A DNA stretch of 64,000 bases from Elsinoe arachidis (lineage: Eukaryota > Ascomycota > Dothideomycetes > Myriangiales > Elsinoaceae), in assembly GCA_013372555.1 (NCBI GenBank), contig JAAPAX010000008.1, forward strand, positions 1,674,001 through 1,738,000, given 5' to 3'. Of the stretch, positions 24,857 to 35,522 are shown piece after piece. The notes below the pieces were generated by a model. That model saw only the letters and a program-made list of their open reading frames with translations. It did no database searches and was not told where the DNA came from. The position numbers and the translations under genes were made by a program. Numbering within the stretch: the stretch's first letter is position 1; every line of letters begins with the position of its first letter.

Positions 24857-26196
24857 ATGACTACCACAATCAAAGACCTCATCACCACCCACCGCCCCCC
24901 TCTCGACCCCTACATCACCCTCTACAAACACTTCCACGCCCACCCCGAGCTCTCCCTCAACGAATCCACCACCGCCACCACCATAATCACCCACCTCCAA
25001 TCCCTCTCCCCTTCCCTGCACATCACCCCCTCCCTCGGCGGCCACGGCCTCACCGCCGTCCTCCCCAACGGACCGGGCCCCACCGTCCTCCTCCGCGCCG
25101 ACATCGACGCCCTCCCCGTCCGCGAACTCACCAACCTCCCCTACGCCTCCACGCGCACCATGCGCGACGCCTCCCTCCCCCCTTCGCACCCGGACGCCCA
25201 GAAGCAAAAACCAGTCATGCATGCGTGCGGCCACGATATGCATATCACCTCGCTCCTCGCGGCGGCGGAGTTCTTCCTCTCCACCCTCGACTCCTGGGCT
25301 GGGACGATCGTGTTCCTCTTCCAGCCTGCAGAGGAGAAGGGGTCGGGCGCGAGGGCGATGCTCGCGAGTCAGCTGTACAAGCACGTCCCGCTTCCCGATG
25401 TCGTGCTGGGAGGGCACGTGATGCCCTTCCGCGCTGGGACTATCGGGACGCGCAAGGGCATAGTGGCGACGTCGGCGGATAGTCTGGATGTGACGGTGCA
25501 TGGGCGCGGGGGGCATGCGTCGCAGCCACAGCAACTTATTGATCCGGTGGTGTTGGCGAGCGCGATTGTGTTGCGCTTGCAGACGTTGGTGAGCAGGGAG
25601 ACGGATCCGAAGGATCATGCTGTTGTTACGGTGGCGAGTGTGCAGGCGGGGGATGCGGAGAATGTGGTTGCTGATGAGGCGTTGCTTAGGGTGGATATCA
25701 GGGCGATGAGAAAGGAGGTGAGGGAGCATTTGGTGAGGGGCGTGGAGAGGATCGTGAGGGCGGAGGGCGTGGCGAGTGGGTGTGTCGAGGAGCCGGAGTT
25801 TAGGGTTACGAGGACGTTTCCTTTGTTGGTGAATGAGGAGGACGCGACGGAGAGGGTGGGGAGGGCGTTTGGGGAGTATTTTGGTGCTGATCATGATGGG
25901 GAGGCGGAGAGGTTGGGAGGGAGTGAGGATTTTGGGGAGCTTGGTAGGTGGTTTGCTGATGGTGTGAGAGAGATGTGCTGACTTGTGTAGCGACGGCGAT
26001 TGGCAAACCTTCAGTGTTCTGGACTTACGGTGGCACGCCGCATGAGAAGTGGGATGCAGCAGTCAAGGCAAATAGGGTCAAGGAGGAAATCCCCATCAAT
26101 CACTCGGCAAAGTTTGCACCGGACATCATGCCGACGTTGCAAGTCGCCATTGATGCCTATGCAGTGGCAGCTCTGTCGTGGCTGAAGAAGTCCTAA
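24857..26196 (+). CDS. M20-family amidohydrolase (hippurate/aminoacylase-like)
   Basis: Exons 24,857-25,943 and 25,991-26,196 give 430 residues. The frame is open upstream, but ATG 24,857 in CACCATGA context is the first Met and fits the family start. Metal-site motifs are in order: HAHPELS near residue 30, RADIDALPVRE near 82, HACGHDMH at 122, QPAEEKGSGA near 162 and GGHVMPFRAGTIG near 190. A dimerisation-domain stretch (GRGGHASQPQ) follows, then GSEDFGEL. The intron (GTAGGT...GTAG, 47 bp) joins this to ATAIGKPSVFWTYGG, restoring the usual C-terminus. M20D enzymes hydrolyse N-acyl or amide bonds of amino acids using two metal ions. There is no signal peptide, so it is likely cytosolic. The exact substrate is unknown. 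The coding strand is very C-rich at its 5' end and G-rich at its 3' end. Confidence 0.9.
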
Positions 26197-26459
26197 ATGA
26201 TGGTGGAAGTACGAGTGTCAAAGATTGGACGCGATGAGAGCGTTGTTCAGACGTCAGATGCCGCAGCAGTATGCGGGTGTTGAGGACAATGGGATGGACC
26301 GCATGCCGCCGGATTCTCATTGCCGCCACCTCATTGCCGCTACCTACCGGTGCAGATGGACAAAGCTGGATAAGAACCCTCATGGCATGATCGACATGGC
26401 TACGAAAGCGTCAGCCTGCGTTCTGGTGGCTCGAAAGATGGGTCGGAGCTGCTCTCGAT

Positions 26460-28010
26460 TCAGTCGAACCACGGCAACCTGGAATCGAGTAGATCCCTCT
26501 GTCCGTAGAACTCGCTAGCAATGGTGATGATGGTATGCAAAGTCGCCATCGTAGTCTGATTGGGGACTTGCTCCATGTCCGCAGTCGTATTGCCGCTGAC
26601 CGCCTTTACATCAATCTCACCGCCCTCCACATCCACAGGCCCTGTCTTCTCTAGCCCTTTCGGAGCCGTCTCCTTCATGACCTGCTCGACCGAAGCTTCA
26701 CCATCGTTCGTGGCAGCAGTCGCTTCTCTCTGAATAGCCCCGATCTTAAGCGCAGCCAGAGCCCACCCAGCACGCTTCGCCAGGTCCCTCACGACCACAA
26801 TCTCCTCACTGGTCAAACCTCCCTTGTCTCCGAGACGACCAAGTAGAAACCAAGTCCAAGCTCCAAAGCGAGCCGGCAAGTTCTCCTGCTTGTTGATCGC
26901 CTCATCGATGTCCTCGTCCAGGACTGTGATGACTTTGAGCACGTCCTTGTTGTCAGAGCGGGCTATCATATGTAGAGTCGGACCCGCGTAGCCGAATAGA
27001 GATGGTCGACCGTTCCTGTGATTCCTATTTTTGAAGAGATCCTTCGCGGAGAGCAGGTGTGATAAACCCGTGGCATCATCAGTGTGCGATGCTGGTTTGA
27101 CAGTCTGGCTCGGTTGTACTGCCTGGATCTTTTGTCGGTAGTCCTCAAACCTCCTGCATAAAGCCTGGTAGTACAGATCCTGCGCAGTCGTCACCTTCTC
27201 CGGCACAGGCACTTCAGGTGCAGCGTAACACACTCCGTCCTCGTAATACAAGCCGTCCTCTTCCCAGTTCTCCTCGTATCCTTCCCATGCTTCACCCTGA
27301 CCCTCCTCTCCACCCTCGCCCAAGCCTTCCACAGCCCCTTCCATTTGATCTCTATGCCCTCCCCCTCCACCAGCACCAGCATGTAACACCCCCGGCAACC
27401 CCTTTGCTTCTTCCCTCACCTGGCGCAAATACTCCCAAGCATCCCTCCCTTCATCCTCATCTCCGTCTCCATCCCCTTCCCCTTCGCCTTCATCCTCGTT
27501 CCCTCCTCCCTCTTCTACTCCTTTCCTCACTCCCATCCTTCCTTCCCCGCCTTTGCCCCTCCCCTCCGGCTCAGGAAACGCCCCCATCTGCCCAAACCTC
27601 TGATCCACCACCGGTCTATTCCGCCTCTGCTCCTGCCTCGGCCTCTTATGTCCCGCTCCTGCACCCTCTACATCATCCCTGTCATTGCCGGAGTGGTAGA
27701 TCTGTTGCCTTTTCTCTGCGACGTAGGAGTAGGGTCCCGTGGGCGCGGCGGAGGAGGAGGAGTCGGCGTAGGAGATTTGGCGTCGGCCTGCTGTGGCAGA
27801 AGAGGTGGTGGTCGGAGGTGATATGGGTGTGATATTCGTCGGGGCGGAGACGGGGTTGGAGGAGCGGGCGCTGGGTGCAGCGGCCGCGAGGGGGGAGGGA
27901 GGGTCGTCGTAGGTCATTGCTGATGCGGCGGCAGCGATTTGGGTGCTGTAGTTCGAAGAGGTGGCGGATACTAAGCCGCCTTCAAAGTCGGTGCGCTTGC
28001 GCTTTGACAT
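26460..28010 (-). CDS. Gemin2/Brr1-like SMN-interacting protein
   Basis: A single exon of 516 residues. The frame is open for 65 codons upstream, but MSKRKR at 28,010 is the natural start. The N-terminal half is low complexity: Ser/Ala/Pro/Thr-rich, then a Gly/Glu/Asp-rich acidic tract, apparently disordered. The C-terminal third holds the conserved part: LYYQALCRRFEDYR, VLDEDIDEAINKQENLPARFGAWTWFLLGRL, LTSEEIVVVRDLAKRA and a final ITIASEFYGQRDLLD. These resemble the helices of Gemin2 (SIP1) and yeast Brr1, which bind Sm proteins during spliceosomal snRNP assembly. The assignment rests on that C-terminal pattern, especially the terminal YFGQRDLxD-type motif. It converges with the amidohydrolase, leaving 263 bp between them. 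Confidence 0.68.
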   Translation of the reverse strand: MSKRKRTDFEGGLVSATSSNYSTQIAAAASAMTYDDPPSPLAAAAPSARSSNPVSAPTNITPISPPTTTSSATAGRRQISYADSSSSAAPTGPYSYVAEKRQQIYHSGNDRDDVEGAGAGHKRPRQEQRRNRPVVDQRFGQMGAFPEPEGRGKGGEGRMGVRKGVEEGGGNEDEGEGEGDGDGDEDEGRDAWEYLRQVREEAKGLPGVLHAGAGGGGGHRDQMEGAVEGLGEGGEEGQGEAWEGYEENWEEDGLYYEDGVCYAAPEVPVPEKVTTAQDLYYQALCRRFEDYRQKIQAVQPSQTVKPASHTDDATGLSHLLSAKDLFKNRNHRNGRPSLFGYAGPTLHMIARSDNKDVLKVITVLDEDIDEAINKQENLPARFGAWTWFLLGRLGDKGGLTSEEIVVVRDLAKRAGWALAALKIGAIQREATAATNDGEASVEQVMKETAPKGLEKTGPVDVEGGEIDVKAVSGNTTADMEQVPNQTTMATLHTIITIASEFYGQRDLLDSRLPWFD

Positions 28011-28304
28011 GATCAGGTATGAAGAGGTAAATGTGAGGTGGGGGGTTTCGCAAGAAGCGAGAAAATAAATCGAAGCTATAGCTCCCACGTCAGGGTAGAC
28101 CGCGGCAAATCGACCCACCATAAACACATTGATCACGCATCGTGAGGAAACATCATGATGATTTGACAAGTTGGCCTTGAAATGAACAGCCGTGTACTCA
28201 TACATTGCCTTTCAATCATATATCTCTAGCTAGATGCTGTGACCCCACCCACCAGACTCCGGTATCTGCTCATAATGCGCTGTCCTGCGAAGTGACAAAC
28301 GTCC

Positions 28305-31240
28305 TCAAAGCTCATCCTTGCTGGCAGGAACAGCAGGAGGTCCAGCCGGAAGAGGCAAGTCTCCGCTCTTTGGTCCCTTGTTGATACGCTGCTCGTTGTA
28401 GAGCTCTTCCTTGGGGACTCTCTTCTTAGCGGGCTCCGATTTGACCTTCTGCTGCTGCTTAGCAGCTGGGGTCTGAGGATCTTCACCGTCTGGCTTCGCT
28501 GCGGCTGGAGACTCCCGCTGTTCGACTAGACCGTCGTGGACCTCCTTGCCGTTCTCATCGACCACCCTAGTCCTTGTCTCGTACCTGGTTGAGAAGGAGA
28601 CCTTGCCTTCGAGAGCTTTGACCTCATCCTCATTTAAGAGCTTGCCATTCTCGTCACGGTACTCGATCTTCTCCTCAGTCACCTTCTTGACCACTGCTTG
28701 CTCTGCATCCACCTTGGGAGTGACGTTGACTTCGTCCTTAGGATCCTCTGCGACTGGAGGCTTTGGCCCGGCAAGAGCAGCGCCTGAAGTGGCAGCTGGG
28801 CCAGATGCAGTCGGAAGCAGTGAGTAATCGGCATACTAAGCAGGATTAGCATGAGTATGTTTTATAACACGTTTTGAACTTACGCTGTCCAAGAAGTTGT
28901 TGCAGTCCCAATCCCAGGTATCAAGAAGCTTGACCCGTTCACATTCTTTCTTGGTCCACTGGTTACCGTATCCGAGAGGAGCGTACAGGGAGAAGACGAC
29001 GACACTGAGAGCCAAGAAAATGACAGCACCAGTCTTGCCAACGATAGGACGGTCCCGAAGTCCAATTGCACCGATGCGAGCAGTGACAAAGTCAAAGATC
29101 TGGCAAAGAGCCACGATGGCGAAGGTAAGAGCCGGGAAGTAGTGGTGAAGGAAAAGCTGACGCTGCATGAGATAAAAGGGGAAGTAGTGGAATGCCCAAC
29201 CGAGAACCGTCTGGCCAATCTCATAGTCGAAGCGCTTGAAATTGACATTGTTGTAGTCATCGCAGCTCCTCTGCCAACGCAAGACCGCAAGACCCTTGAA
29301 GGCGACGTAGAGAACAATGGCTGCCGTGGAGCTCAACCAGATGAGCGGGTTGCCGATGAGATAGATCTGGCGGTTGTCCTTGCCCCAGAAGTTGATACCG
29401 CGGCGTAGAATCGGCCATGAAGGTGGACGAGAATCCCATGCATGGCTCTCGACGAGTCCAGCATTGGTGGTCCACATGACTTTCTGGAGTTCCCAGAACT
29501 TGCCGAAGAATCCAGGGTTGCGGTAGTTGACCTTCTCAGCATTGGGACCCAGCTGGGGATGCTCATTGCTTTCGATGTACCAGATACTGTTCGGCAATGT
29601 ACCCTGCTTTGCGCAAGTGACTTCCTGCTGCTCGAAACCCCAGTCCGGAAGCTTGACTTTGTGGGAGAAGAGAGCGCAACCAGTCATGAGGTGGACAAGT
29701 CTGAACTTGGTCTCAATCGTCCTCACACGCTCCTTCGCCTTGGTACCATCTGACAAGGACTTTACGATCTCAACCTTGAAGTAGTCGTTGGCGTCTCCCT
29801 CGAATCCATCATATCCGTAGGCTGAAACCTCGTTCTGCCATTCAGCCTCTGTTACGGGTGGTCGGACATCGTGAGAGTGCAGTCTTCGGTCAGTGGTGAT
29901 GTGGTACAATCGGACAACAGTGCCATCGGTGATGAAGTTGGGGTCAATGGTATCCCATGCTTTTGCGCCCTTGATCTCTTCTCCCTTGAGGTCCACTGGC
30001 TGAGTTTGGTTTTCCATAATCCAGACGTTATTCTCATCCTTGTGAGGGTATAGGGTGATCTGCTGCTGTTTGCTACCAGTCGGGTACATGTGGTTGTGGG
30101 AGTGAAGATATCCGCCTTGTGTATTGTGGTGACGGAGAGAGATCCTGCTACCCATGACCACATCAGCCGGTACGTCCGCCATTCCTTTGCTGTTCAGTGT
30201 AGACTGGAACTCTGAGGACATGAAGCCGTCGCCTTCACCAGGGTTGACCAAGCAGACAAAGTGGATGGCGAACATAGCCATGTAGAATGTTACCGGAATG
30301 ACGATGAGGCAGAAGACGCGGGCGAAGAAGTGCTTGAACCACAGGCGAGGAGTGACGTTCCTGGTGTCTCCGAGCAGGACCCAGAGCTGGAGAGCAGTCA
30401 AGCTGCCAACCCACGCGATTGTGAAGAGTCCAACCCACTTGACACTAGCAGTCGCTCCAAGGCCTACACCAGTCAAGGCCAACCATGTCCACCATTGGGC
30501 AGTGAACGCCTTTCTAGGTCCTAGCTCGTGAACATTGGTGAATGCCGACCAAGCGAGAGCAGTAAATGCGGTGAAGACGATGAGAGGGGAGTCAAGGAGA
30601 ATCAGACGAGATTGTGTGACAAGACCGTTTTCTGGGTTTGAGGTCAGCGCGGGCTTCCAAGCCGCAGGACATGCAAGACTTACCAAAGATGACGAGACCT
30701 GCTCCTAGAGCTGCTGTAGTCGTCCTACATCCAGTGGCTTTGATGGTCAAGAAGATGATGGGAACCGTCAAGATACCACAGATGGCGGGAAGCAGGCGCA
30801 TGGCAACATAGGGAACGCCGGGCTCGAGGTAGTCCTTTCCAATATCCTTGAAGTCGAAGTTGCCGTCGAACCCAGCCAGCCAGCCAGCGAGTGTGATGAG
30901 AAGCTTTGCCAGTGGGGGGTGAACATCCATGAAGAACTTGCCCTTGATGTACTTGGAAGCAAAACCGCCAAAGCTACGTGTGTCAGTATCGGGGTATCAA
31001 TCCAGGCTTCTCTACTTACTGTACTTCATCAAAGACGACACTACTTGGCTGGTAGATGCGGAAGAGTCGAACGAAGAATGCGACTGCGGTCACAAGCCCT
31101 AAGATCTCATAGTCGGTAGTGCTGAGATTCGTAATGTCATTATCCTTTACACCTTCTGATCCATAGTCTTTCGTTGATGGCTTCTTTGCATATTTGGTCG
31201 GAGGCGACCGCGTGGCCACAGCACCGCCTTTGCCCGACAT
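28305..31240 (-). CDS. pmt2: Dolichyl-phosphate-mannose protein O-mannosyltransferase, Pmt2 type, with C-terminal KDEL
   Basis: Exons (minus) 31,240-31,020, 30,973-30,684, 30,631-28,884 and 28,835-28,305 give 929 residues. Pmt proteins transfer mannose from dolichyl phosphate to Ser/Thr of secretory proteins in the ER membrane. The first exon junction rebuilds FDEVHFGGFASKYIKGKFFMDVHPPLAK, with the essential acidic DE and the DVHPPL loop. The second junction rebuilds IFENGLVTQSRLILLDSPL. The central luminal part has MIR repeats with GGYLHSH, YPTGSKQQQITLYPHKDENN and LHSHDVRPPVTEAEWQNEVSAYG, diagnostic of the Pmt2 subfamily. Multiple transmembrane segments follow. The last exon adds a hydrophilic Lys/Glu/Ala-rich tail ending in Lys-Asp-Glu-Leu, a canonical ER retrieval signal, which is unusual for this family. 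Introns are 46-52 bp with GTAAGT donors. The gene is divergent to the SF3a1 gene. Confidence 0.95.
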
Positions 31241-31604
31241 TGTGTGATCGTGCTCAACTGGCCAAGGGTATACGAGTCGGGAGCTGAGGGTCCGTATCTC
31301 CTCCGAATTGATCTACAGCTCGAATCTGTTTGTAGAAAATGAGTGACCGGTCAATTAGATTACAAGCAATCGACCAACGCCGATAGTAGAGAAAAGGATA
31401 TGGAAGAAGATGGGAAGAAGCACCTGAATGGCGATGGAGGTGAAAGGGGAACGGTTGCGCACCCCTGTAGCGTTTCTGATTGGCTCGTCAGGTCCGCTTG
31501 GAGGCGGGCGCGGCCGACGCTAGTGTGCATCTTCAATCTGAAGCTTCACTTTTCTTAACCGGGAACATCACCTCGCGCAAATCCGACATCCGCATCGCCG
31601 AAAG
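31241..31604. promoter_or_regulatory. Bidirectional promoter region between pmt2 and SF3a1
   Basis: 364 bp separate the two divergent start codons. An inverted CCAAT box (ATTGG) lies near 31,481, and the part near 31,450-31,520 is GC-rich with GGCGGGCGCGGCCG. No TATA box is evident. Shared regulation of a glycosylation gene and a splicing gene would fit a housekeeping promoter. Confidence 0.5.
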
Positions 31605-33164
31605 ATGGCGCCCGCAGCAGTCGAAGATGTTGGTGACTCTGCCATGATCAAACCACCTCCTGGTGTCATCATCCCACCAAAGGACACCAGGACCTTTGTG
31701 GAAAAGACAGCCGCAGTCATCGTCCGTAGAGGAGAGGCCTTTGAGCGGGGCATTCTCGACAAATTGGATGAGCAGCCCAAGCTGAGCTTCTTGAAAGCGG
31801 ATGACTACTTCAACGCATACTACCAATGGAGGAAGAAGGAGATTGCAGAGGGTCGAGGCTATTCCGACGTGGATGGCGCTGTGATGAATGCTGCGCCCAA
31901 AGCGAAAAAGCGAGGACCGGAAGCACCACCGGACTTTACATTCTCTGCGCGAATGCCTACACTAAGTGCGGTGGACCTTGAAGTCATCAAGCTCACAGCG
32001 CTGTTCTTTGCTGCGCGCGGTACTGGCTGGTTCCAAAAGTTCTCCCAGCTCAAAGGTCAAAATCCTCAATTTGGCTTCCTGAAGCCCCAACACAGCTGCA
32101 ACGGCTTCTTCACACGTTTGGTAGACCAATATCGGCTTCTTATTAACTCAGATAGCGGAGAAGGCCTGGAGAAGAAGAACGCACGGATAAAAGAGCTCGA
32201 GCATAACGTCAGGGACAAATACCACGTCCTGGATCGAGCAAAGCAGCGAGCAGAATTTGTCAAATATCAAGAGCAACAAAAGGTTAGGAAGGAGGAGGAG
32301 CATGCAGCCGAACAACAAGCGTATGCTGAGATTGATTGGCATGACTTCACTCTGGTCGGTACCATCGAGTTCACCGAATCTGATGATTCTGTCGAACTTC
32401 CGCCTCCACCATCGCTGAATGATCTGCAATCTGCTTCACTAGAACAACGCGCCACCGTCGGTACAGGCATGCGCCTCGAAGAGGCCTTCCCCACTGACGA
32501 TTTCTTTTTCAACAACAATGGTACCCCTGCTCCTCCACCACAGGCGTCGCCCGCTCCTCCTCATCAACCCCAAATGCCGCAACCACCATACATGCCCTAC
32601 GCTCCCACACCACCACAAGCCACTCCCTCACCAGCCCCCTACATCCCCGCACAAGCCCAACAAGGTGACTCCAGCCGCATCGCCGAACTCCAAGCCGACT
32701 CCGACCGCGCCGCCGCAGCCCGAGCAGCCGCCACGGGGTCCGGCCCCATGCGCATCAAAGACAACTACATCCCCCGCGCCCAAGCCCTCCGCAAAGGCGC
32801 CAACACCTCTCTCTGCCCGATCTGCAAACAACAAATCCCGAACGAGACCTTTGACGAGCATCTACGCATCGAGCAACTCTCGCCCCAATGGCGAGAACAG
32901 ACGCGGAAAGCACAAGAGCGCAGCGCCACGACGAATCTCAGCACGGTGGATGTGGCGAATAACCTGAAGCGACTGGCGAGTCAGAGGGGGGATGTGTTTG
33001 ATCCGATCACGGGTAGGGAGATTGGCGTCGAGACGAAGAGGCAGGAGGTCATGGCTGGGGTTGCGGCGCCGGGGCAGCAGGCGGGTGGGCAGGGTGGGGA
33101 GACGGTTGACATCCATGAGCAGTTGAGGAGGTTGCAGGCGAAGCATGGAGGGCAGCATGGGTGA
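31605..33164 (+). CDS. prp21: Splicing factor 3A subunit 1 (Prp21/SF3a120)
   Basis: A single exon of 519 residues starting MAPAAVEDVG. Two SURP modules are visible. The first is at about residues 15-70 (KDTRTFVEKTAAVIVRRG, then NPKLSFL-like KLSFLKADDYFNAYY), and the second at about 110-165 (LEVIKLTALFFAARG, NPQFGFLKPQHSCNGFFTRLVDQY). A charged coiled-coil-like segment follows, then a Pro-rich linker (about 300-350). The C-terminal SF3a region contains CPICKQQIPNETFDEHLRIE and FDPITGREIG. SF3a is part of the U2 snRNP and helps recognise the branch site. The metazoan C-terminal ubiquitin-like domain is absent, as in yeast Prp21. The single exon is notable for a gene of this length in this window. 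Confidence 0.93.
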   Translation: MAPAAVEDVGDSAMIKPPPGVIIPPKDTRTFVEKTAAVIVRRGEAFERGILDKLDEQPKLSFLKADDYFNAYYQWRKKEIAEGRGYSDVDGAVMNAAPKAKKRGPEAPPDFTFSARMPTLSAVDLEVIKLTALFFAARGTGWFQKFSQLKGQNPQFGFLKPQHSCNGFFTRLVDQYRLLINSDSGEGLEKKNARIKELEHNVRDKYHVLDRAKQRAEFVKYQEQQKVRKEEEHAAEQQAYAEIDWHDFTLVGTIEFTESDDSVELPPPPSLNDLQSASLEQRATVGTGMRLEEAFPTDDFFFNNNGTPAPPPQASPAPPHQPQMPQPPYMPYAPTPPQATPSPAPYIPAQAQQGDSSRIAELQADSDRAAAARAAATGSGPMRIKDNYIPRAQALRKGANTSLCPICKQQIPNETFDEHLRIEQLSPQWREQTRKAQERSATTNLSTVDVANNLKRLASQRGDVFDPITGREIGVETKRQEVMAGVAAPGQQAGGQGGETVDIHEQLRRLQAKHGGQHG

Positions 33165-33721
33165 GGGAGGATAGAAGTGTTCATGACATTGAAATCTAGC
33201 CTGGATGGCGGTATCATGATGGTTCGCCCGAGCAATGCCGGCCGCACATGCACGACTCGAAGTGTATACGACGTCCTGTCGGCCAGCAGCGTCACGGGTA
33301 GACGAGCAGCATGTCACTGTACGTAGGTCAAGCCTGCTTAGGAGCATCGGTAAGCGAGCAGGAGCAGACATCCATCCAATGGGGGTGTGCGCCCTCCCAG
33401 GCTCTGCTTTACATCTACAGGGCACGCCGCTTGGTCTTCAGAGTGGTGATTTGGGAACATCGAATTCATGTAGATACCCAATTAATACTAGCTGCTAAAA
33501 ACGCCACGCTCCTCTGCTGCTCAGCAGCGATATTAGTGAAGTAGTACTGCATGCTCCTCGCCATTTTGGAAGCCCCCCTTCTGTCGTGATCAAAGACCCT
33601 CCCACCCATCCAGACCAGATATCACTCCACACCATTCCTCCTTCAATCCCGTCTGCTTCCCGATACCCACTCCCTCTCCCCTCTCTCGACCTCTCTCGAC
33701 CACCCCCGCTCTGCATCCCAC
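33165..33721. other. Intergenic between convergent genes
   Basis: 557 bp hold the 3' flanks of the SF3a1 gene (+) and the phosphotransferase gene (-). The part near 33,600-33,720 is pyrimidine-rich on the plus strand. Overlapping short ORFs here have no domain and look spurious. Confidence 0.5.
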
Positions 33722-35113
33722 TCACTTCCCCTTCTTCCCCTCCTCCTTGTTCCCTTCAACATAAGGATGCTTAATCGTCAAACACCAAATATCCAAATAA
33801 TCACAAATCGAAACAATCACATCAACCACAAAACTCCCATAAACCCCCACCGCCAACCCCAGACACATAAACACAAACGCAACCCTAAACACACTCCCCT
33901 CCTCCCCTAGACTCGCCGGCCACCCCACCCCCTTACCCACATACTCCAACAACAACGGGCCCACACTGTCCAGCACCCCGAACGCGAGCGGCGCGATGAG
34001 GATGTTGAAGTACGGAAACGGCGACTTGGTCAGGTGGGCGGTGATCATCATGCCGACGGAGTAAGCGTTGATGAGGCCTACGTAGAGGATGAAAGGCACC
34101 AAATGCTGGGTGAGAATGGTAGGGTTGAGGTGGAGATACGCCGCGATGAGGGACCAAGCCGTGAAGAAAGGGGCGAGGCCGAGGAGGGCAAAGTGGGGGT
34201 CTTGACCGCGTTGGCGGCGGGAGGCGAGGACGTTTTGCGCGGAGGTGACGGTGTTGAAGACGAGCACCAGGCCGCCGTAGGCCATGTACCAGTCTGTCCA
34301 GGTGAGGTTGTAGAGGGAGGCAGGGAGGAAGGAGGGGCGGGAGATGTGCAGGGAGGAGAGGAGGGATTGTTGCCAGAAGGAGCCGCCTCCGAGGAAGGCC
34401 GTGAGGAGGTAGACGAGGCAGATGGTGAGGATGCCTTCGACGGGGCCGGAGATGACGCCGAGAGTGAGGGTTTGCGTGTGGTATTCGTCCCAGGTTTGCA
34501 CGTAGAAGGTGAGGAGCGAGGCGAAGAGGGTGAGCATGGTTTTCCAGGATTGGCCTAGGTTGAGGGCTGAGGCGAAGATGAGGACTTCGAGGGAGGTGTT
34601 GAGGGCGTCGACGCCGTGGTCGAAGAGCTCGCCTAGAGGGCCGGATTGTCTTGTGCGGCGTCTGGGACGGTTAGTGACGGGGGTGAATGCGTACTGCTCT
34701 GGACATACGCCTGGCTGCCATCTACAGCATCAAAGGTCTGGTAGAGGAAGAGACCAATTGACCAGCTGAGGTAGACCCAGGACGGACAGTTCTGATCAAG
34801 TGTCGGAGTGTAGTAGAGCATGGTCAGGAGGTTTGCGATGACGAAACCGAAGCCAGTGAGTGTGATCTATGCCTGTTTAGAGGCTGCGCTGCTTGCCAGC
34901 TCACGTCAAGCTCACCATATTGGGGCTATGAAATGTTAGAGACTGAAGTTGAAGACGATCATGGTCTACTTACGCCATTGACATTGGAAACAAATGAATG
35001 ACAAAGTTGGTATAGAACGGCTTGAGGACATATCTGGAAACCAGACTGTGGTCAACACCAGAGTACTTGTACTCCTTTAGCTTGGGGAGCTGCTCCTGTC
35101 GTATGTAAACCAT
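33722..35113 (-). CDS. CDP-alcohol phosphotransferase (choline/ethanolamine phosphotransferase, Ept1/Cpt1 family)
   Basis: Exons (minus) 35,113-34,974, 34,925-34,916 (10 nt), 34,866-34,709 and 34,661-33,722 give 415 residues. The enzyme joins CDP-choline or CDP-ethanolamine to diacylglycerol, the last step of the Kennedy pathway, in ER/Golgi membranes. The start MVYIRQEQLPKLKEYKYSGVDHSL is the usual N-terminus. Splicing through the 10-nt exon rebuilds SMAPNMITLTGFGF. The catalytic signature DGxxARR...GxxxDxxxD is complete only after the third intron is removed: DGSQA plus RRTRQSGPLGELFDHGVDALNT. About eight transmembrane helices follow, with a short Lys-rich tail (KKGK). Which head group is used cannot be told from sequence. 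All four introns' donors and acceptors are GT-AG. Confidence 0.92.
34916..34925 (-). other. 10-nt micro-exon of the phosphotransferase gene
   Basis: CCCCAATATG on the minus strand is flanked by CATAG and GTGAGC. It supplies the end of an Ala codon and Pro-Asn-Met, needed to make APNMITL, the conserved start of the first membrane segment. Skipping it would change the frame. Confidence 0.8.
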
Positions 35114-35522
35114 CTTGAAGGTGTCGCGCAGTGTTAATTGGATCAGTAAGTGAAGGAAAAGGGTCAATCAGATGAAATTGAATTGGTATTGGCACTACCG
35201 CATGCTGTCTGCAAAGTCGTTTTGAAAATTGCACCGGAATGTTCACGTGGTGCAAGCTTCAGAATCAAGAAAGCACGCGCCAAGCCATGCCTGACGTCGC
35301 GTCATGATTGGTGGGACGGAAAGCCTCCGCATTTGCATGTGAAGCTGTGCAGATCGGAATCGTCGTCTCCTCGAGTCAGCCATTGAGCTTTCAGGAATGT
35401 TGTACAGGTCGTTTCTCCGCCCATGATCCATCAGGTGTAAGTATGCTCCGGTCCTTGTCGTACTCCTTGACAGTTCCCCGCCCGGCTCCACTTGCATGCT
35501 CCCGCTTGCATTGACTATTCAT
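35114..35522. other. Intergenic, upstream of the phosphotransferase gene
   Basis: 409 bp between the phosphotransferase start (minus) and the NIPSNAP stop (minus). A palindromic TGACGTCGCGTCA lies at 35,292-35,304, followed by an inverted CCAAT box (ATTGG) near 35,308. No gene is seen. Confidence 0.5.
35292..35304. promoter_or_regulatory. CRE-like palindrome TGACG-TCG-CGTCA
   Basis: Two TGACG half sites face each other about 180 bp upstream of the phosphotransferase ATG (gene on the minus strand). bZIP factors of the ATF/CREB type bind TGACGTCA-like sites. The three-base spacer is non-standard, so binding is a guess. Confidence 0.4.

Noticed and set aside
24830..25894. 354-codon ORF on the minus strand opposite the amidohydrolase
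   Set aside because: It mirrors the strongly biased codon use of the real M20 gene and has no domain; the plus-strand protein has all catalytic motifs.
27218..27832. 204-codon plus-strand ORF, Pro/Leu/Ser-rich
   Set aside because: It is the antisense shadow of the low-complexity acidic tract of the Gemin2-like gene.
34034..34558. 174-codon plus-strand Glu/Gly-rich ORF
   Set aside because: It is antisense to the phosphotransferase transmembrane exon; composition only.
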